A stretch of DNA of 64,000 nt. Source: Capitulum mitella (taxonomy: Eukaryota; Arthropoda; Thecostraca; Pollicipedomorpha; Pollicipedidae). Location of the stretch: NCBI GenBank assembly GCA_030062745.1, contig CP099846.1, positions 6,693,432 to 6,757,431 of the forward strand, written 5' to 3'. Shown piece by piece: positions 23,614 through 36,300 of the stretch. Below the pieces are notes generated by a model that was not told where the DNA came from, did no database searches, and saw only the letters and a list, made by a program, of their open reading frames with translations. Position 1 is the stretch's first letter; every line of letters starts with the position of its first letter. Position numbers and translations under genes: made by a program.

Positions 23614-24400
23614 CACTGCGGTGCGCACACAGGTGCTCCGTCCAGAAGACACGGTGAAAGCAGGCGTGGCGCCGTATGCGCACCGTACACGAGAGAGCGA
23701 AAGGCCGGGCAAAGCCGGCCGCCGAAGGCTGAAGCCGTCGAAGGTTTCTCGGTGCTCGCGGCAATCGCGGCGATAGCTGCACGCGCATCCAACACGTACA
23801 CAGTGCTTGTTGAAGGAGATTTATGTCTCATAGGTTTTCTGCAATGTTACAGCTGATCGTAAACGAGAAGAATAAGGCCCTTTTCGGTGAATAGTTTTTT
23901 GTGTTTTCCAGAAAGATTTAACAGTCATTTATACATGCATTTTCGGAATAAAACCACATTTACTACAGTTGTGGGACCTAAGTTATCTTTGTATATCAAT
24001 TATTTTTCCATCTCAAGCACTAAAAATCAAGCAAATAATTTTACATTCTTGAAATAAAAGGCACAAATATTTGTTATCGATTTTCCAGTCCATATGCTCA
24101 TTTTTCCGGAAAAAATTGTATAATTTTGAAAACTGATGAGAACCTTATGTTCAGTGTTACTACGCGTAGTTTATTTCAGATCAGGATCACGCCCCTGGGT
24201 TCGTATCTTCCAAAACCCTTCACAACCATGGACTCGTTTGTTTATACATGTCCACTAAAGTGGTCAGAACGTTCAGAACCGCCGGCAGTAGCGTCGCGCT
24301 ACACTTGTACGTGTCGCTCATTGAACTGCTAGGGCTCATTGGATGCGAGGGTACTACACTACAGAACAGGGGAGATAGTTGTCACGGAAATAGGAAAATC
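23614..24400. promoter_or_regulatory. Probable shared divergent promoter of CASC3 (-) and PIGP (+)
   Basis: The CASC3 start codon (23613, minus) and the PIGP gene (plus) point away from each other. Bases of about 23520-24450 keep a normal CpG density, while the DNA on both sides (21.1-23.5 kb and 24.5-25.6 kb) is nearly free of CpG. PIGP must start upstream of its acceptor at 25558, so its noncoding first exon probably lies in or next to this island. No TATA box or other motif was relied on; the exact starts are unknown. Confidence 0.5.
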
Positions 24401-25614
24401 TGAATGAAACGTGTACACGAATCGCATACGTCAACCGCTAATGAACGGAACAATAGGTCTTGTTTATGGATATTGAGATTGATTGGTAGATAAAATATTT
24501 CTTGTTCGTTGCAACTCAACTCAACAGCTGAATGTTGGATGTTGTACTGAAAACAGGCTGGTGTGGACCCAAGTGGTGCAGGGCTTGAGTAGGCAGGGTA
24601 TGTATTTGTGGAACTTGCAGTAAACAGTGCCATTTTACTCCATAAAAAGGTCTTATAGTACAAAAAATCAAAGACAAAAGAAGTGGACTATCATGCCACC
24701 ACTGAGTCAGATATGATTTGTATGCAGCCATTTCTCTCCCACCCCGGCCCCACCAAAAAAAGAGCTCATCCTCAATGGTGTGCTGGATCCATCTAGTGTG
24801 GAGAGGAGTTCTGGAATTTAAAATGTGTTCCATCTACAAAATGGCAGTCACATGTCAGCATTGCCAGCTGCACCAGTGGGATGGTGGGATATCAGCTCCA
24901 GAAGCTGCTCTGATGTGAGGGTTGTGACATATTATGATGGAGCCTTGTAGATCAGAGACTTGGTCCTGCATAGTAATACTTTCTTTGTAAATTTGCATTT
25001 GTGAGGAATAACTACTTTTTACCTCATAAATTTGGGCTGAAAGTGTTGAAGTGGGTGCCATTGGGATCATAGTTGAACTTCTGATGTCTTCCCCATCTTT
25101 TTTATAAATTTGGCCTGTATGTTTTATTTGGGGGCTTTGAAATCAGAGCCTGCAGTATGCAATGCTTACTTCATTATTTCATCTTCAGCTGCACCTACCT
25201 TTGATGTACTTAATTTGACATATATACTTATTTGACATTATACTCTTTGACATTATACTTTCCATTTTCTATGCAGTGTGTTGCCATGTTGCTGCTGATC
25301 TGGTGCTGCAGATAGGATGCTGCCAGCTTGCTCATTATTTTCTGAAGGGCTGGGAAAAAGTGGGTCTGCTGCCATAACTGTTGGTCAGAACATAGAAAGA
25401 AAGAGTTCAAAGAGCCAGTTGCCAAAGTTTTGCCAAGTTTTCAGGGTATCATGCCCATGGTACTGCTGTGATTCACATATAAATGCCATTTTTTGAAGTG
25501 CATGAATTTTATCATTAGCTGGTCATATTTCTAACTCCACACTGTTGTCTTTTTCCAGGAAAGGCTCCCAACACATGAATGCTGCCCCAGTCTGCTGCAG
25601 TGTGAGCTGACCCT

Positions 25615-26202
25615 ATGTCCGACTCCACGCCGCCGGAGAATGGCCCGGCGCCGACGCCGGCGCGCGCCATCTACGGGTTCGTGCTGTTTGTGTCGGGCGC
25701 GCTGGCGGCGGTGGTATACCTGGTGTGGGCGCTGGTGCCACCCGCCTGGCTGCGCGCCCTCGGGCTGGACTACTGGCCGCAGCAGCTGTGGGCGCTGACG
25801 GTGCCCACCGCGCTGCTGGCCGCCCTGCTGCTGTTCGTGCTGGTCGTCTACCCGCTGCTGGGCCTGCTGGGCGTGCCCGGCCTGGACGACCCGCGCGTGC
25901 ACACGGACCAGCACAGCCTGGCGGCGCGGCCTACCTGGACTCAGAGGACGGCGACGGCGGCCGGCGGCATCCCGCCCGTCTGCGACATCCCGCTGAGTGA
26001 GGTGTGCCGGCGACTCTACCTGGACTCAGAGGGCGGCGGCGGCGGCCGGCGCCGGCGGGCCGGAGTCGGCCGCCGGGACCCCGGCGGCGACGGTCTGGCC
26101 GGCCCAGACGGCGGCGACGAGGGCGAGCCGGACCTGTGGCGCGACTGGGACCGGACCGAAGCCGGCGACGGCGGCCGCGTCGGCGCGGACGAACTCAGCT
26201 GA
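25615..26202 (+). CDS. PIGP: PIG-P, GPI-GlcNAc transferase subunit P
   Basis: Small ER membrane subunit of the GPI-N-acetylglucosaminyltransferase that makes GlcNAc-PI, the first step of GPI-anchor synthesis. The 195-codon frame starts MSDSTPPENG and shows family hallmarks in order: RAIYGFVLF (17-25) in the first membrane helix (about 18-40), YLVWA and P, LGLDYWPQ (49-56), a second helix (about 60-87), then IPPVCDIPLSEV (119-130), matching the conserved end of human PIG-P. The coding exon opens at 25559 after the acceptor ttttccag, with 56 untranslated bases before the ATG. Family members usually end near residue 135; here a Gly/Arg/Asp-rich tail of about 55 residues follows, in DNA with a near-direct repeat, so the tail is less certain than the core. 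Confidence 0.95.
   Translation: MSDSTPPENGPAPTPARAIYGFVLFVSGALAAVVYLVWALVPPAWLRALGLDYWPQQLWALTVPTALLAALLLFVLVVYPLLGLLGVPGLDDPRVHTDQHSLAARPTWTQRTATAAGGIPPVCDIPLSEVCRRLYLDSEGGGGGRRRRAGVGRRDPGGDGLAGPDGGDEGEPDLWRDWDRTEAGDGGRVGADELS
25931..26055 (+). repeat. Direct repeat at the PIGP C-terminus, 85-bp offset
   Basis: CTACCTGGACTCAGAG followed by GC-rich GGCGACGGCGGCCGGCG-type sequence occurs at 25931 and again at 26016. The offset of 85 bases is not a multiple of three, so the copies are read in different frames (PTWTQRT and then LYLDSEG). Confidence 0.8.
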
Positions 26203-27369
26203 CCGCGGCTGAGCTCAGACGTTCCGCGCGGCCGCGCGCCCTTACACGGCTGCAGCGCGCCGACTGTTTTCTCCTTCTCACGGCGTCGATTATTGACGCC
26301 ATCAGCTGTGTTTAGACTTACGCGAAGGAAGCGTAAGACTTTCTCTGTGCCCGACAGCCGCATACTTGCAGGACGTGGTGTTTTGTTGTGAAGTGCACTG
26401 TTGGATTTAAACCTTTCTTGATTCACCGTCGTGATGAGCGTATTTGTTACATGGATGATGCATTCCTTGAGTCATAGTACATCGCACTCCATTGCATTCG
26501 CCTAGGATGAGTCGTTTTCCCCAGTGTTTTGTCAGATGTGCCCTGGTTGGCCGGCTTCACCATCATGCTTCAGTCAATACTCTGGTGAACAAACGCTTCC
26601 GACGCGTACGAGCTTTTGCGATGACTTCCAGGCGTACCTCAAGGCCGCGTAGATGGTAACAGCGTTATGGATGCCCGGTATGATCGATTGGGGAATGTTG
26701 AGTGCGTTGCACTTGGCGTGGAACATTTATTCATGTTTTACAGGGAACCCCGGCATGACGACAATCGTTCAGTGGGAGCTGTGATAGGCATACTTGATGC
26801 CCACGTTATGACCAACGCTTATTGAGCGCTTCGTGGCTTACGACTCACTCATCTGTGACTGGGGAGTAGCAGCAACGATAACGATGGCTGCACGTGAACT
26901 TGCATTTCTTCAGAACTGATGGTATTTGTTTAACAAACCGTTACGCGAGAGCTTTCTCAAGAAAGGTTCCAGTGGACAGATACCGCCTGACGAAGAACTT
27001 CACCGTAAAGCATTTCGGCAATGCCATCAAGGCAATGCCAAGGCAGGAACACCAGATTGTGATGTCAACGGAAGCGTTTTTGACAGAGCGCGTTCGCCAA
27101 TGTCTGCTCTTGCTCAACCGATAGGCGAAGGTGGAATGCGTACGGATTCAACCGCTGAGACACGCCCAGTGGCAAATGTCCAGCTTCTCTGTCAAACTCG
27201 CGCCAATAAATGCAATGCCGTCTATTGTCCGTCTCTCAATGCGGGAAACGTTGATCCCAGAAACAAAATCAATGCAAAAAAGCTTCAACAGCGGTAGGCG
27301 GATTCATTAAATAAGACCCTAGTTCCCGTGGCCGGAGTCGGCCGTCTTTGGTGCGGTGCCGGCGCCGGC
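26203..27369. other. Convergent 3' flanks of PIGP and GARS1
   Basis: No conserved coding sequence was seen. The PIGP transcript ends here from the left and the GARS1 transcript from the right. A minus-strand AATAAA lies near 26733 and a plus-strand AATAAA near 27206. If both are used, the two 3' untranslated regions overlap by roughly half a kilobase. This use is inference. Confidence 0.4.
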
Positions 27370-30300
27370 TCAGCTGTCGCCGGCCGCCTTGGTGGCCTCC
27401 TGCTGCTCGAAGCGCGGGTACTTGGCCTCCACCTGGGTCCAGGTGGTGCGGCCGCGGGACAGGTCCGACACCACGCCGGCCACGTCCGCCAGCTGAAACA
27501 CGGCACGGAAAGGGCACGTCAGTCAGGCGCAGTTCATCAGCTCAGAATAACAAGACAGTCGGAAACGGCTAGTCAGTCAAGCATGGTGCAAAGGGACAAG
27601 GTACGTCAGTACGGTACGAGACAGCGGGCACGGTACATCAGTCGGGCACAGCACAATGGTGCGTCAGTCGGGTACAGCACAGCCGGCCACGGTATTTCAG
27701 TTGGGTACAGTAAAGCCGCCCACGGCAGTTCAGTTGGGTGCACTACAGCGGGCCATAGTATGTCAGTCGGGCACAGTACAGCGGAACACGGTACGTCAGT
27801 CGGGCACAGAACAGCGGAACACGGTATGTCAGTCGGGCACAGAACAGCGGGGCACGGTACGCCAGTCGGATACGGTAGTGAGGCACGATAATCCAGATCG
27901 GCACAGAGGGCATGCCGGCAGCCTAGCCCCCCCCCCCCACAAACACACACCATCCAGGGACACCAGGTCGCCCCGGCGCACCAGTCACTACGTTCCGCTG
28001 CCTTCCCACGTCGAGGTTCCCACTGCTTTCTGGGCTGCTCGACAGGGAACAAGGCACTCTGAGAGCCAACACTGCGACTGCGACACATGACCGGCCGCCT
28101 CCGCGCAGAGCCGCCCCGCAGCCGCCGCCAGCCACTGACCGGCAGTCGGACCTGGCCGCGCGAGTCTCGCTCGCGCAGCGTCACCGAGTGCGGCGTCTGC
28201 AGCGTGTCAAAGTCCACCGTCACGCCGAACGGAATGGCGATCTCGTCGGTGCGCGCGTAACGCTTGCCGATGCTGCCGCTGGCGTTGTCCACCTTGTTGG
28301 AGACGCCGGCTAGCGTCAGCTCACGCGCTGCGGGAGCGGAAAAACCTCCAATCAGGAAACTGTCGGGGTGGGCGCACTGCCTTGTAATCGGCATCACAAC
28401 ACGTTGAGACGAGATGGCAGACGATGCAGGCCCACTACACCAACGCACATCTCAAAGAAAATTCAGTTGCTGCTGCTAGACCGCATCGATTTCTTGGCCA
28501 TCAAACATCCATTTACATCCGCACGGCAGCAGAGACGGTGCACTGCAGCGCAATTAATTCGGAATGTTTGGTATTTCAACATCACGCCGGAACAAGAAAC
28601 CGCGGCCAACTGACACATTCTGACGTCGGAATATCAGGGCTTAAGATCCTGGACGCAGGGCGGTGGGAATGGATCCCCTCATTTTAAGACATTTTAAAGT
28701 AGCACCCATTGCAATGACTGGAAATCTACTCGAATAATATGCATGCATTATTTGAATGCTGTAAATTACAATGATATATGTTACTTTTTAGACCAAATTT
28801 TGCTGGAATGGTTTTAAGAAACCTTTAGCTACGACGTAAATCTACTGGCAGGCTTCAGCCACTGAGCCAGTGACCACACAACAGTGAAGGCTGGCTTCCG
28901 GCCGGCGTCCACTCACAGAGCTGTCGGACGAACGGTTCAAAGTCGGCATTTCCGCTGAGAGGCAGGACGGAGCACTTGAGCGGCGCCACCACCGGCGGCA
29001 GCGAGAAGAACTGCCGGCACGAGTGCGCCAGTCAGTCTACAGATCGAACGAGCACGGACTGCGCTCAAAGCCACACGAAACTGCCGCGCTCACCGCACAA
29101 ATCACGGCAACCTACGCTCGGTGACGAAATGCCATGAAGCATATCCTCAATGTGCAGTGCCCCAGCCCACAACCCATCTCGTCAAAAAACGTGCATTTCA
29201 TACACTTATTACCATCATACGCTTCAATCATCCACACCCCATTTCAGAATAGGGCGAGATCTGCATCTCCAAGCGCGATGACTTCGTTCAGTTCACACCC
29301 CCCTAAGGAAGTACTCCATCACAGGGGCCCACAAAGCGCCATTCCCGTGCTCACCGTGCGCTGGTCGTCGTCCTGCCGGACCCGGAAGCTGTGCTCGAGC
29401 ACGGCGTACATGACGCGTCCCGACGCCGAACGATGGCTCCACCACGCTCGGCACCACCTCCTCCACGTGCACCGTCTTGGAGTGCCGCTTCACCGAGACC
29501 AGCTGCGGCGTGACCGTGAACGAGGCGTCGTCGGCGGCCGCCAGCTCGTACCGCCTGAGAGCGCCCGGGCACCGGGAACAGCGTTAGACGGCACCGCACC
29601 GCGGCACGGGACACAGGGTTAGGCGGGGCACCGCGGCACGGGACACAGGGTTAGACGGGGCACCGCGGCACGGGACACAGGGTTAGACGGGGCACCGCGG
29701 CACGGGACACAGGGTTAGACGGGGCACCGCGGCACGGGACACAGGGTTAGACGGGGCACCGCGGCACGGGAAACAGGGTTAGACGGGGCACCGCGGCACG
29801 GGACACAGGCTTAGACGGGGCACCGCGGCACAGGAAACAGGGTTAGACGACGGGGCGCCGGACGCCACGGGTGGGACCTAACCGCGGACATTCGGAATTC
29901 GAAAAAAGACATCATTTCAGTGAACGCAATCACCAACACCGGCAATATTTCTCCAGACGATGGTCTGACGCAAATTTTTACCAATAAACGATTAGTCACA
30001 CTGCGTGTGAGCTGATAGTTGGAGATCGAGAACTGAGCGAAAATCATGAGTGTCAGTTGACGATCATTTCTGTGCACGTTGACACAACAAGAACTGACAC
30101 CTTGTTTGGGAATAACAATGTACACACCAACGCCTCCTTTCGTCTTCATAGCCCATTTTAATCAAAATATGTCTGCCCAGAAGGGCTGCGGTCGCGTTCT
30201 GGCCCGCCCACGAGACTGCCTGTATCTCCACACACCAACCAACAGGCGAACCGGACGCGGCGGCCCTACCCGTTCTTGGCCAGCTGAGCTTCCATGTCGG

Positions 30301-33300
30301 TCAGCTGGTCGGCGGAGAGTGCATTCAGGGCGTCCGCCACCTTCTTGGCGTCCTTCTTGAACTCCTTGCCCAGCACGCTCTTGGTCACCACCGGCTCTGC
30401 GGAAGGTGAGGCGAAGTGTGGAGAAATGGAAGACATGATGCGAAACACGGGAACTGGTATCGCAGATCACCATTTTTACCTGGCATCCAGGAATACGGAA
30501 ATGAAGGCCAGTTCCGGAAATCGGGTGGTTCGATTTCGATTCAAATCCACGCACACGCAACCAGCAGGAAAAGCGCCGCTCAGTTCAATTAACATGGCAA
30601 CCACTCCAATGAAACATTAACTAAAACAAAACGCTCCGGACCAGCACGTCGCATCCTCCACGGTCACTGAGCATACGACTGATACCCCCCCCCCCGAGCA
30701 GCTGACGCACCGCTCAGTCCCCACTCACCGACCACGTCTACGGTTCTTCGGCTCCGGCAGCTTCTTCTCCGCCACCAGTTTGACGCCGGTGGCCTTGGTG
30801 TGCTGGGTCAGGTCGAACGCCGACCGGTCGGCGCAGCCCACGCACTCGACCCAGCCCTGCCGACGGCCGAGCGGGGTCACGTCAGAGTGCCGGCCCGGGA
30901 GACGGTCAACACGGGACGGAGGCCCAGCAGACGCGGCTCCCGAACGCCCAAACGTGCGCAGCGATCCCCGCGCAGACCAGCTCTCACAGTCGGGCCAGCG
31001 TTTCAATTATTATTGTGCACCTAATTAGCCGACCGCGGCCGACCCGTTTACCCGGTTCCAGAGCACGGTTACAACAAGAATATTGGTATGTCTTTGGGAA
31101 CAAAGCACGAGCGTTTCATGAAACGATGACAAGGTTGCTCGTTTAATAGGACGGAGCTGCATTCAGTCGTCCACTTAACTGTAAACGGGCTTTTGCGCGA
31201 AGTCCCGTTACTGCACAAGCAATCAGACCAGCACATGGAATCACAAAAACGCCACAAAAAGAAGCCCAAAAACGTGCCGGACATTTTTAACGACTGGAAA
31301 GGGGCCGGGCGCGGCCTTTACGGGCGCCGCCGTGCGGCCACCCGGCGCGCTCCTCACGTAGGAGGTGAGGATCTCGGCGTCCCAGCAGTCGCAGGCGTAG
31401 TGGGCCATCTCGTTGGACATGTGCTGGCGGAAGCGGAGCCGGCGCCGGTCGACGCCGATCAGCTCCAGGAACTGCTGGATCCGCGCCAGGAAGTAGCCCA
31501 GCGTCTCGTTCGCCACCAGACCCTGGCCGAGCGGGCGGCAGGTCATCGACGGCGGGTTCCGTCACCGACAGACGCGCGGACGGCCGCAGAGAGCGGGAAC
31601 AGGTCTGACACTCAGCGAGGAGTATCAGTACACGCAAGAACTGCAGCGACCTTCTGGCAACTGCTCACAGCCAGCCAGTGCCAGCTGATTAACAATGTAA
31701 CAATGGATTCACTCCAAAGAGCACGCAGTCTACAAAATAAAACATGTAACGGCCTGCAATCAAGGAGATCTCCAATGCCTCCGCGTTGCCTGTTTCCGGC
31801 CACGGCCCGCCCAGGCCGTACCGGCGTGGCCTTCTGACCGACCGTAACCTAGGGTCACCGGCTCTCGCCTCCTCGGCGCACCTTCCCGACGGCCTCGCCG
31901 ATAGTGGTGGTCTGCGCGGCCACGCCGTCCATCTGGTTGCACGCCGAGAACAACACCACAGTCTGGCCGCTGACGGCGGCGAACTTGGGGTGCCTCTTGT
32001 CGGCCGGGTCGCAGAAGTGCTCGATCTCGGCCATGGTGAACTCCCTGCGGGCGGCGTCGTTCTGAGCGCGACGGACGTGGCCGGACGCGGCCAGGCCGCC
32101 AGGGGTGACCCGAGGCTGCCAGTGGTGGTGGCGGGGCCGCACGGGGCGTGTCGTGCCATGGGTATCAGAGAAGGGCGTGGTGCGCCGCCCCATAGCACTG
32201 CTGGTTAACCCCAGAACCCACATAAAACTGGACATAGGGCAGATTTACACTCTGCAAGGGCTGCACTTGATCACATGCCGGACCGTCAGGATGAGGACCT
32301 GCCTATGAGGATCGCCTCGCCTGGCCTTGTGGCACAGCCAACGGCAAACTTAACGGGGCGAGAAAACTGGTTCGCATGCGTTTCCCTGATGGCTCCTAAG
32401 GTAAAGACAGGACCTCAGCAAGCTTGCTTCCCACGAGTCCCCCCTCCTCCACCAGGGAGGGGTCTGTGCTCACCGGACGCGTATGAGCCCGCTCCGCGGC
32501 GAGATCTCGTTGCGGAAGGCGTTGCCAATCTGGGCGGCGGCGAACGGCAGCCGGCCCTGGTTGAACTCCAGCAGCCGCTTGAAGTTGACGAACATGCCCT
32601 GAGCCGTCTCCGGACGCAGGAACCTACCGGCCAGGCGGCACTTAGCCGCCGCTCCGCCGCCCGGACACAGGCGGAAGTCGGCCCAGGCATTGCAGGAAAC
32701 TGGCACAGACACTGGCGGATTGGCCCAGATATTGGCGGAGACTGGCCCAGACACTGGCGGAGACTGGCCCAGACAATGGCGGAGATTCGCCTCGACGCCA
32801 CTCCGCGCAGTGGCGGACAGGCCGTAAACTGCCCCTGCCCCAGAGCAAACTCGCCCTGTTTCTCAATTACTCGTGAAAACGGAATGAACATTGCTGGGTG
32901 ATACACCTACAGAACAAAAACATTCAGGGTCCAAAAGTGATGCTAATCAGATCAACACCGCCAAGAAAACTGAAAACAAATGCTCCGCATACGCAACTTC
33001 CTATCTGAACAGCAGGCAACCTTGACTAAAAATTACACACAAAATATAAACTTCGGCAATATCTGAGTAGCAGCAAGAACAAAAATCAGTGAACCTTAAT
33101 GCCCATATCAAAACACCATATGTGAGACGCAAATCGCACCAGCGTTTTGAAACGCAACAGTCACACACTACGGCAATCACGTCCTGTTTTGTCCCGAACA
33201 TGACTGGCAGACCACCCGATCGAGTGATCCAACCAGTCGGAACACCAGCAGGTCACCAGCGCGGCTCACCCCTTCAGGAGACCGGTGGGTCCGATGGACG

Positions 33301-36300
33301 TGCTGAACATCAAGTTGAACTCCATGGCGTCTGACAGTTCATTGCCGGTGATTGGAGACTTCATCTCGTACTTCCTCATCACAGCGTTCATCTCGTCTTT
33401 GCCCATTCCATCCAGCTTAGGGGCAATCAAGTGATCAGTAAGTACGGTGCGCCATCGCATTCGGGAAGCAGCGAGTATTTAGACAAATGCACCGGATGCA
33501 TCAACGCCACTCTAAAAATGTAACATTAAGGAAAAGTGAAACGCATCAGTTACCCAATATCGTGAGTCACCAGTCAGCTTAACGTATACTTCCCAGCACT
33601 GTATCTCCTCAGTTATTCTTACTCCATAAATATCCCCAAACAGAACAGTTAATTTGTCAAAACAGATCAGTTAGTTTCCCACTTCCCCGCCCCCCGCCTC
33701 GTACCCGTGCCACGATGGTGAGACACTCCTGCTTCGTCTCCTCGGCGGTCTTCTTGTCGGCGGCCACCTTCTCCAGCTGCGCCTTGATCAGGTGGTCCAG
33801 GCGGAAGCACTCGCCGTTCTTCAGGTCCTTCACCATGAAGTCGGCGAACCTCTCCACGTGACCAGAAGCCCTGTGCGATCGCGGAGACCAGGGATCAGCA
33901 GGTACGACAACCACAAACGGCAGCCTGACTGACCAGGTCGCGACGTCTTGTTCACTTCTGCGGCAATGCCGATCGCGGCACGATTCCCGTTTTCACACTG
34001 CAAGACACGAAATCCGGTAAAATTCTGTGCAATGTCCCCTACCAATATTTTTTTTTTATTTTTCATTACAATTAACACAAACAAAAGACATTGTTAACCA
34101 ATTACTTTTTGACACCATTATGAAAGGGAGTTTCAACATAATTATTAGCTTACCATCAGCATTAAATGGCATCATAGCTCTAGAGAGATCTGCTTACTTC
34201 AAAACTGGTTCAGGTGTGAGAACAGTGCAGTCCACCTCCAGCATTTGTTCCTCCAACACGAAGAAGTTCCGCCACTCAGCAAGGATGTTGGCCTTCAATG
34301 CACAGCCCATTGGTCCAAAGTCATACTGCCCAGTCACGCCTGAGGAAAAGATTGCAATCTTCACGCAACACTGCTGGGGATAATGGATGTCATCACAAAA
34401 AATCGAACAAAACGGTCGCGCTGGGGCGCCAAATGAGCATGTGCTATGAATAAGCACAATGCATGCAGTCAACATCATTCATTTAATTACAAAAGGCGTG
34501 CATTTCGAGCCGCATGAGACAAAAAGCACAACATGCAATACACAAAAACACAAAAAGGAATACCATATAAAACGTACCTCCATAAATGGCAAATGACTGG
34601 TCATAGAAGAATCTCCTTTTCAAAAGGTCTTCCATCTTCATCCTATCAAATTTCGACTCCGAGGGTGTAAGGGCAAGTTCCTTGTCCTCCAATATCTTTT
34701 TCCGAGCCTTCAGTTCATTAACTGCCTTTTTCACATCAATCTCAGATGCTCCATCGCTTTTCAGCTTGCGAACGAGGTCGCCCTAAAAAAATAAAGGCAT
34801 AGCAAACCAGGTTAACACATGCATTTGGAAAAATTGGGACAAGGCGTTATCACAGATCGACTTCCAAGACGACAGGTTACTCTCCTTGACTATCTCAGTG
34901 CAAAGCATGTGTTAACATTTTCTTTAAGCAAATATGGCTGGCATTGACATATGATTCATCATTCTACCAGGACACAAAGTAATCTTGCTGCTGGTTGACA
35001 GACCTAAGAACTCATTTCGATGCTGCATCTTTCCTAACTTCAGGCAGTGCTTAGCCTTCTGAACACTGGAAGAACAGTAGGCATTTATGAAATGATTAAA
35101 ATGATAAATACAATAAATACAAATACAATAAAAAAATGGAAGACATAATGATCAACTTACCCCTTTTCGCCTATCTCAAAAGTTTTACTCCATTTTAGCC
35201 ATTTGTTATTGGCGATTTGGCATTGGCCATTTGGCATTAGTTTTCCTTTTGGCATTGTCAGGATTTCCTTCTTTTCATATAACAGTTCAATTACAGATTC
35301 TTATGGCAGTCAGCAGTTGTGGCTGCATGTATTCAGGCCACCGGGAGCAAAACAATATTTCCGAGCCATTTCTATTTTATGCATGGCTGTTCGAATTTTC
35401 GGCAAAATTTCGTACCCCGAGCGTAAGCCAGGCATCAGTTCGTCGTGCGGGAGTTCGTCATGCAAAAGTTCATCTGGAGCAAAAGTTTGTCCGCTGAAAA
35501 AGGCTCGTCTAGTGCATACGTTCGTCGAGGACAGAACTACGCTCGCAGAAGTTCGTCTAGGAGAATGTTCTTCTTGAAGAACTTTGTTTTGGGGGCAAAA
35601 ACTGTCCTGGGGAGAATCGTTTGAGACATAAAACATCTAGAACATGTTTGTTCTGCAGAATTTCGTCCAAACCAAAACTTCATATTTGGAAAAGTTCTTT
35701 CGGGATGAAAGCTTGCCGAGGGCCGAAGATCATGTTCGGCTACTCACACTACTCGGCTACTCCCTCTTCCCACCACCACCAGGACCATGCAGCACGTTAG
35801 AGCACTTGCCCAGCATTCTAAGCTGGGCAAGTGGAAGCCCAGCCATTACAAAAGTCAGGACTGAAAACCAAAGGCTTGTTAGACCTGATCTTCTCATGCT
35901 TATGTTCCTCAGCGAGTTAACTTATTAAAGGTACATATGACTACAGGTGGGTAATGGTGACCTAGATGGCTCTGAATGGATAAGCTGATGGAGAGCCCAG
36001 AATCAGAAAGGAAAATCAAACCCAGTCATTTACTGCCTGGATAATGGAAACATTTTGTCTGATATGATGTCCCTCTGGCTTGATGTGCTTTAGTGAATGG
36101 CTTCTTGCCACCGGGCCTGTGACCACCATAAAGAATCTGTATGGAAGTGGTCTACTCCATCATGCAAAAGCTGAAATATCTTGAGCACGTTCTTGTGATG
36201 CCATCGGCCAGTCCACAAAACACAGAGGACTGATCAACAAGATGCTTGTGGAAGCTCCAATCCTGCTCCAAATAGCGCAACTGGCCCTGGCCCGAACGGG

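Noticed and set aside
27553-29855. CRISPR-like appearance of the 32- and 33-bp arrays
   Set aside because: The units abut with no unique spacers, and the context is a eukaryotic intron. They are minisatellites.
35804-35832. Perfect 11-bp hairpin ACTTGCCCAGC/GCTGGGCAAGT preceded by TTAGAGCA
   Set aside because: It resembles part of a tRNA-derived sequence but lacks a convincing A-box start and B-box. Too little to call a gene or SINE.
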